From Bacteroidaceae bacterium (GTDB lineage Bacteria; Bacteroidota; Bacteroidia; Bacteroidales; Bacteroidaceae): a DNA stretch of 35,489 nt. Shown piece by piece: positions 34,485-35,489 of the stretch. Positions within the stretch are counted from its first letter, which is position 1. Each line of letters begins with the position of its first letter. The stretch lies in NCBI GenBank assembly GCA_017622495.1, contig JAGAQY010000035.1:1-35489 (forward strand). The letters are read 5' to 3'. The notes beneath the pieces are model-generated. The model had not been told where the DNA came from and did not search any database. It worked only from the letters and a program-made list of their open reading frames with translations. The position numbers and the translations under genes were made by a program.

Positions 34485-34634
34485 TCATGAGGTCTTTCCG
34501 AAAAGGAGCTTGTAGTAGGTAACACCGCTGATGTGTGCGATGGCACACAGGTCTTTTACCGTGAGGCCACACCGACTGACCTCGGCAGCCACCAACTTGC
34601 CCAGTGGTGACAGGTTTTCTGTTCGTCTTCCCAT
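34485..34634 (-). CDS. 49-residue helix-turn-helix protein, possibly truncated by frameshift
   Basis: The ATG at 34634 opens MGRRTENLSPLGKLVAAEV, and the end SRCGLTVKDLCAIAHISGVTYYKLLFGKTS contains a Cro/CI-like helix-turn-helix (LTVKDLCAIA-HIS-GVTYYKLLFGK). It diverges from the BT4734/VirE-N gene across a perfect palindrome that may be its operator. XRE-type proteins are usually longer. A shift of frame near the end would continue with a helical sequence (MTSVHMRLLGCLEQYQTTQ...), so the gene may be frameshifted or the family short. Not long enough to name more precisely. Confidence 0.6.
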   Translation of the reverse strand: MGRRTENLSPLGKLVAAEVSRCGLTVKDLCAIAHISGVTYYKLLFGKTS

Positions 34635-34668
34635 AAAAAATGTTAAATTAGGAGTAAGTATTTTCGTG

Positions 34669-34690
34669 TGTCCCTATACGTATAGGGACA
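34669..34690. promoter_or_regulatory. Perfect 22-bp palindrome, candidate operator
   Basis: Half-site TGTCCCTATAC followed by its exact complement, with no spacer. It lies 34 bases from the start of the leftward HTH gene and 57 bases from the start of the rightward gene, the place expected for an operator controlling both. Confidence 0.6.
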
Positions 34691-34747
34691 TCGCTATTTC
34701 TGCTATGACTTATTTTGTGGCGTAAAAGTAACTATAAATATTTCGTT

Positions 34748-35489
34748 ATGCAAGTAAGTCTATTCAACGGCTTCGCCGACAAGAACCCGAAGCCGATTAC
34801 CATCCGTGAGGTGGTAGAGATCATCCGTGCAGACCAGCGTCTGCAAGTGTTAACTGAGAACCATCGCCGCTACCGTGCCGCTGGCGACACCGCCCGTGCC
34901 GATGCCGAGAAGCAGCACATGCCATGCTACTCCGTGGCGGTGCTCTTCAGCGGTGGCAAGCAGCAGCAGCACATCGTCTCCTACACGGGGATGAGTATCG
35001 TGGACCTTGACCACGTGCCCCGTGAGCGTATGGCTGAGGTGCTTGCGATGGTCAGGAACGACCCGCATACGCTGCTGGCGTATACCACGATTTCAGGGGA
35101 AGGGGTACGTGTTTTAGCGCGATATGAGGCCCCCCTCTTATCCCCCCAAGGGGGGAAGATCCCGGCAGTGATGACAGAACTCCTCCCCCTTGGGGGAGGT
35201 TGGGAGGGGGCCGCCTTTTATAAGCTCGCTTTTCTCACCGTCAACGAATACTACAAGCGCCTCACAGGCTGCGACTACGACGAGAAGTGCAAGAATGCCA
35301 CACGCATCTCGGGTATGGCACACGACCCTGAGGTTTACTACAATCCCGATGCGGTGCCCATCGTTGTGGATATGGCGAAAAAGCCCGTGGGAAGACCGAA
35401 GAAAGGGAAGAGTGAAGAGGTAAGAGTGAAGAGATGTGAGGATGCCGTGCTGCGCGAGTTGGAGCGGCGTGGCGTGGTGTACGCTCCCG
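34748..35489 (+). CDS. BT4734-like / VirE N-terminal domain protein (3' end outside window)
   Basis: The ATG at 34748 opens MQVSLFNGFADKNPKPITI, and the frame stays open to the window end (247 residues seen). The sequence matches the BT4734-like N-terminal (VirE_N) type: PCYSVAVLFSGGKQQQHIVSY, TGMSIVDLDHVPRERMAEVL, DPHTLLAYTTISGEGVRVL, then AFYKLAFLTVNEYYKRLTGCDYDEKCKNATRISGMAHDPEVYYNPDAVP, resembling the AEP-primase-like core with the catalytic Asp pair in VDLDH. The full family often continues into a helicase/VirE part. These genes sit in accessory or mobile regions of Bacteroidales. About 28 codons (from 35128) come from a palindromic repeat inserted in frame. An A/T-rich promoter region and operator precede it. 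Confidence 0.8.
   Translation, partial: MQVSLFNGFADKNPKPITIREVVEIIRADQRLQVLTENHRRYRAAGDTARADAEKQHMPCYSVAVLFSGGKQQQHIVSYTGMSIVDLDHVPRERMAEVLAMVRNDPHTLLAYTTISGEGVRVLARYEAPLLSPQGGKIPAVMTELLPLGGGWEGAAFYKLAFLTVNEYYKRLTGCDYDEKCKNATRISGMAHDPEVYYNPDAVPIVVDMAKKPVGRPKKGKSEEVRVKRCEDAVLRELERRGVVYAP
35128..35212. repeat. 85-bp palindromic repeat inserted inside a coding frame
   Basis: It begins GGCCCCCCTCTTATCC and ends GGTTGGGAGGGGGCC; the two halves are imperfect inverted complements, each with a CCCCCTTGGGGG-type palindrome at its centre. The coding frame of the BT4734-like gene reads straight through it (APLLSPQGGKIP...LLPLGGGWEGA) without a stop. Similar C/G-rich palindromes are dispersed in Bacteroidales, and a half-copy is at 1905-1946. 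Confidence 0.8.

Noticed and set aside
1..35489. tRNA, rRNA and known riboswitch elements
   Set aside because: I looked for tRNA T-arm-like sequences with a CCA-proximal stem and for rRNA-like stretches and saw none; a proper covariance-model scan was not possible.

Overview
The window is a chromosomal stretch of a Gram-negative anaerobe of the order Bacteroidales (Bacteroides/Prevotella-like). Supporting signs are: -7 boxes of the TAnnTTTG type with upstream TTTG/TTG; a Bacteroidales-style gene order ftsX - DUF3098 - uppP - truB - queA; a succinate/acetate-type CoA-transferase; secreted DPP-IV and bleomycin-hydrolase-like peptidases; DUF3244, BNR-4 and BT4734/VirE-N type proteins; and repeat families common in this group. 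No rRNA, tRNA, CRISPR array or transposase was seen. The exact genus cannot be fixed from the sequence alone.

Layout. 1-529: end of an outer-membrane beta-barrel gene. 890-1826 (minus): three overlapping small genes, DUF3791 - DUF3990 - DUF3791; the middle one looks like an ADP-ribosyltransferase fold, so this is a candidate toxin-antitoxin or effector module. 1947-6711 (minus): two tandem MacB/FtsX-type permeases whose ends are almost identical while their centres have diverged. 6712-7755: a 1-kb gene-free region packed with repeats (two 22-bp tandem arrays, an inverted-repeat element, a roughly 250-bp nested hairpin, and twin palindromes). 7756-14947: a DPP-IV-type peptidase, a BNR-4 beta-propeller protein, a C1B aminopeptidase and a CoA-transferase. 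15048-16106: an acyltransferase.

16421-26041 is a housekeeping block: miaB, ftsX, DUF3098, uppP, truB, queA, folK, a SpoU methyltransferase, queG, a WbqC-like gene and pdxB. Four of its genes modify tRNA (miaB, truB, queA, queG), and one is probably an rRNA/tRNA 2'-O-methyltransferase. Strong terminators close the block at 26044-26135.

26392-34361 is an A+T-richer accessory locus. It holds a TolC-like outer-membrane protein, an HlyD-like adaptor and a C39-peptidase ABC exporter, followed by a membrane-anchored TPR-HTH lipoprotein, a small secreted DUF3244 protein and an OmpR-like regulator with a degenerate receiver domain. I read it as a peptide export system with its own regulators, but no double-glycine cargo gene is visible. 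34362-35489 begins another accessory region: a tiny HTH gene diverges from a BT4734/VirE-N-like gene across a perfect 22-bp palindrome, and the latter gene carries an 85-bp palindromic repeat inserted in its reading frame.

The best candidates for something new are the DUF3791/DUF3990 cassette, the C39 exporter locus with its unusual regulators, the repeat-packed 6712-7755 region, and the in-frame palindromic insertion at 35128-35212.
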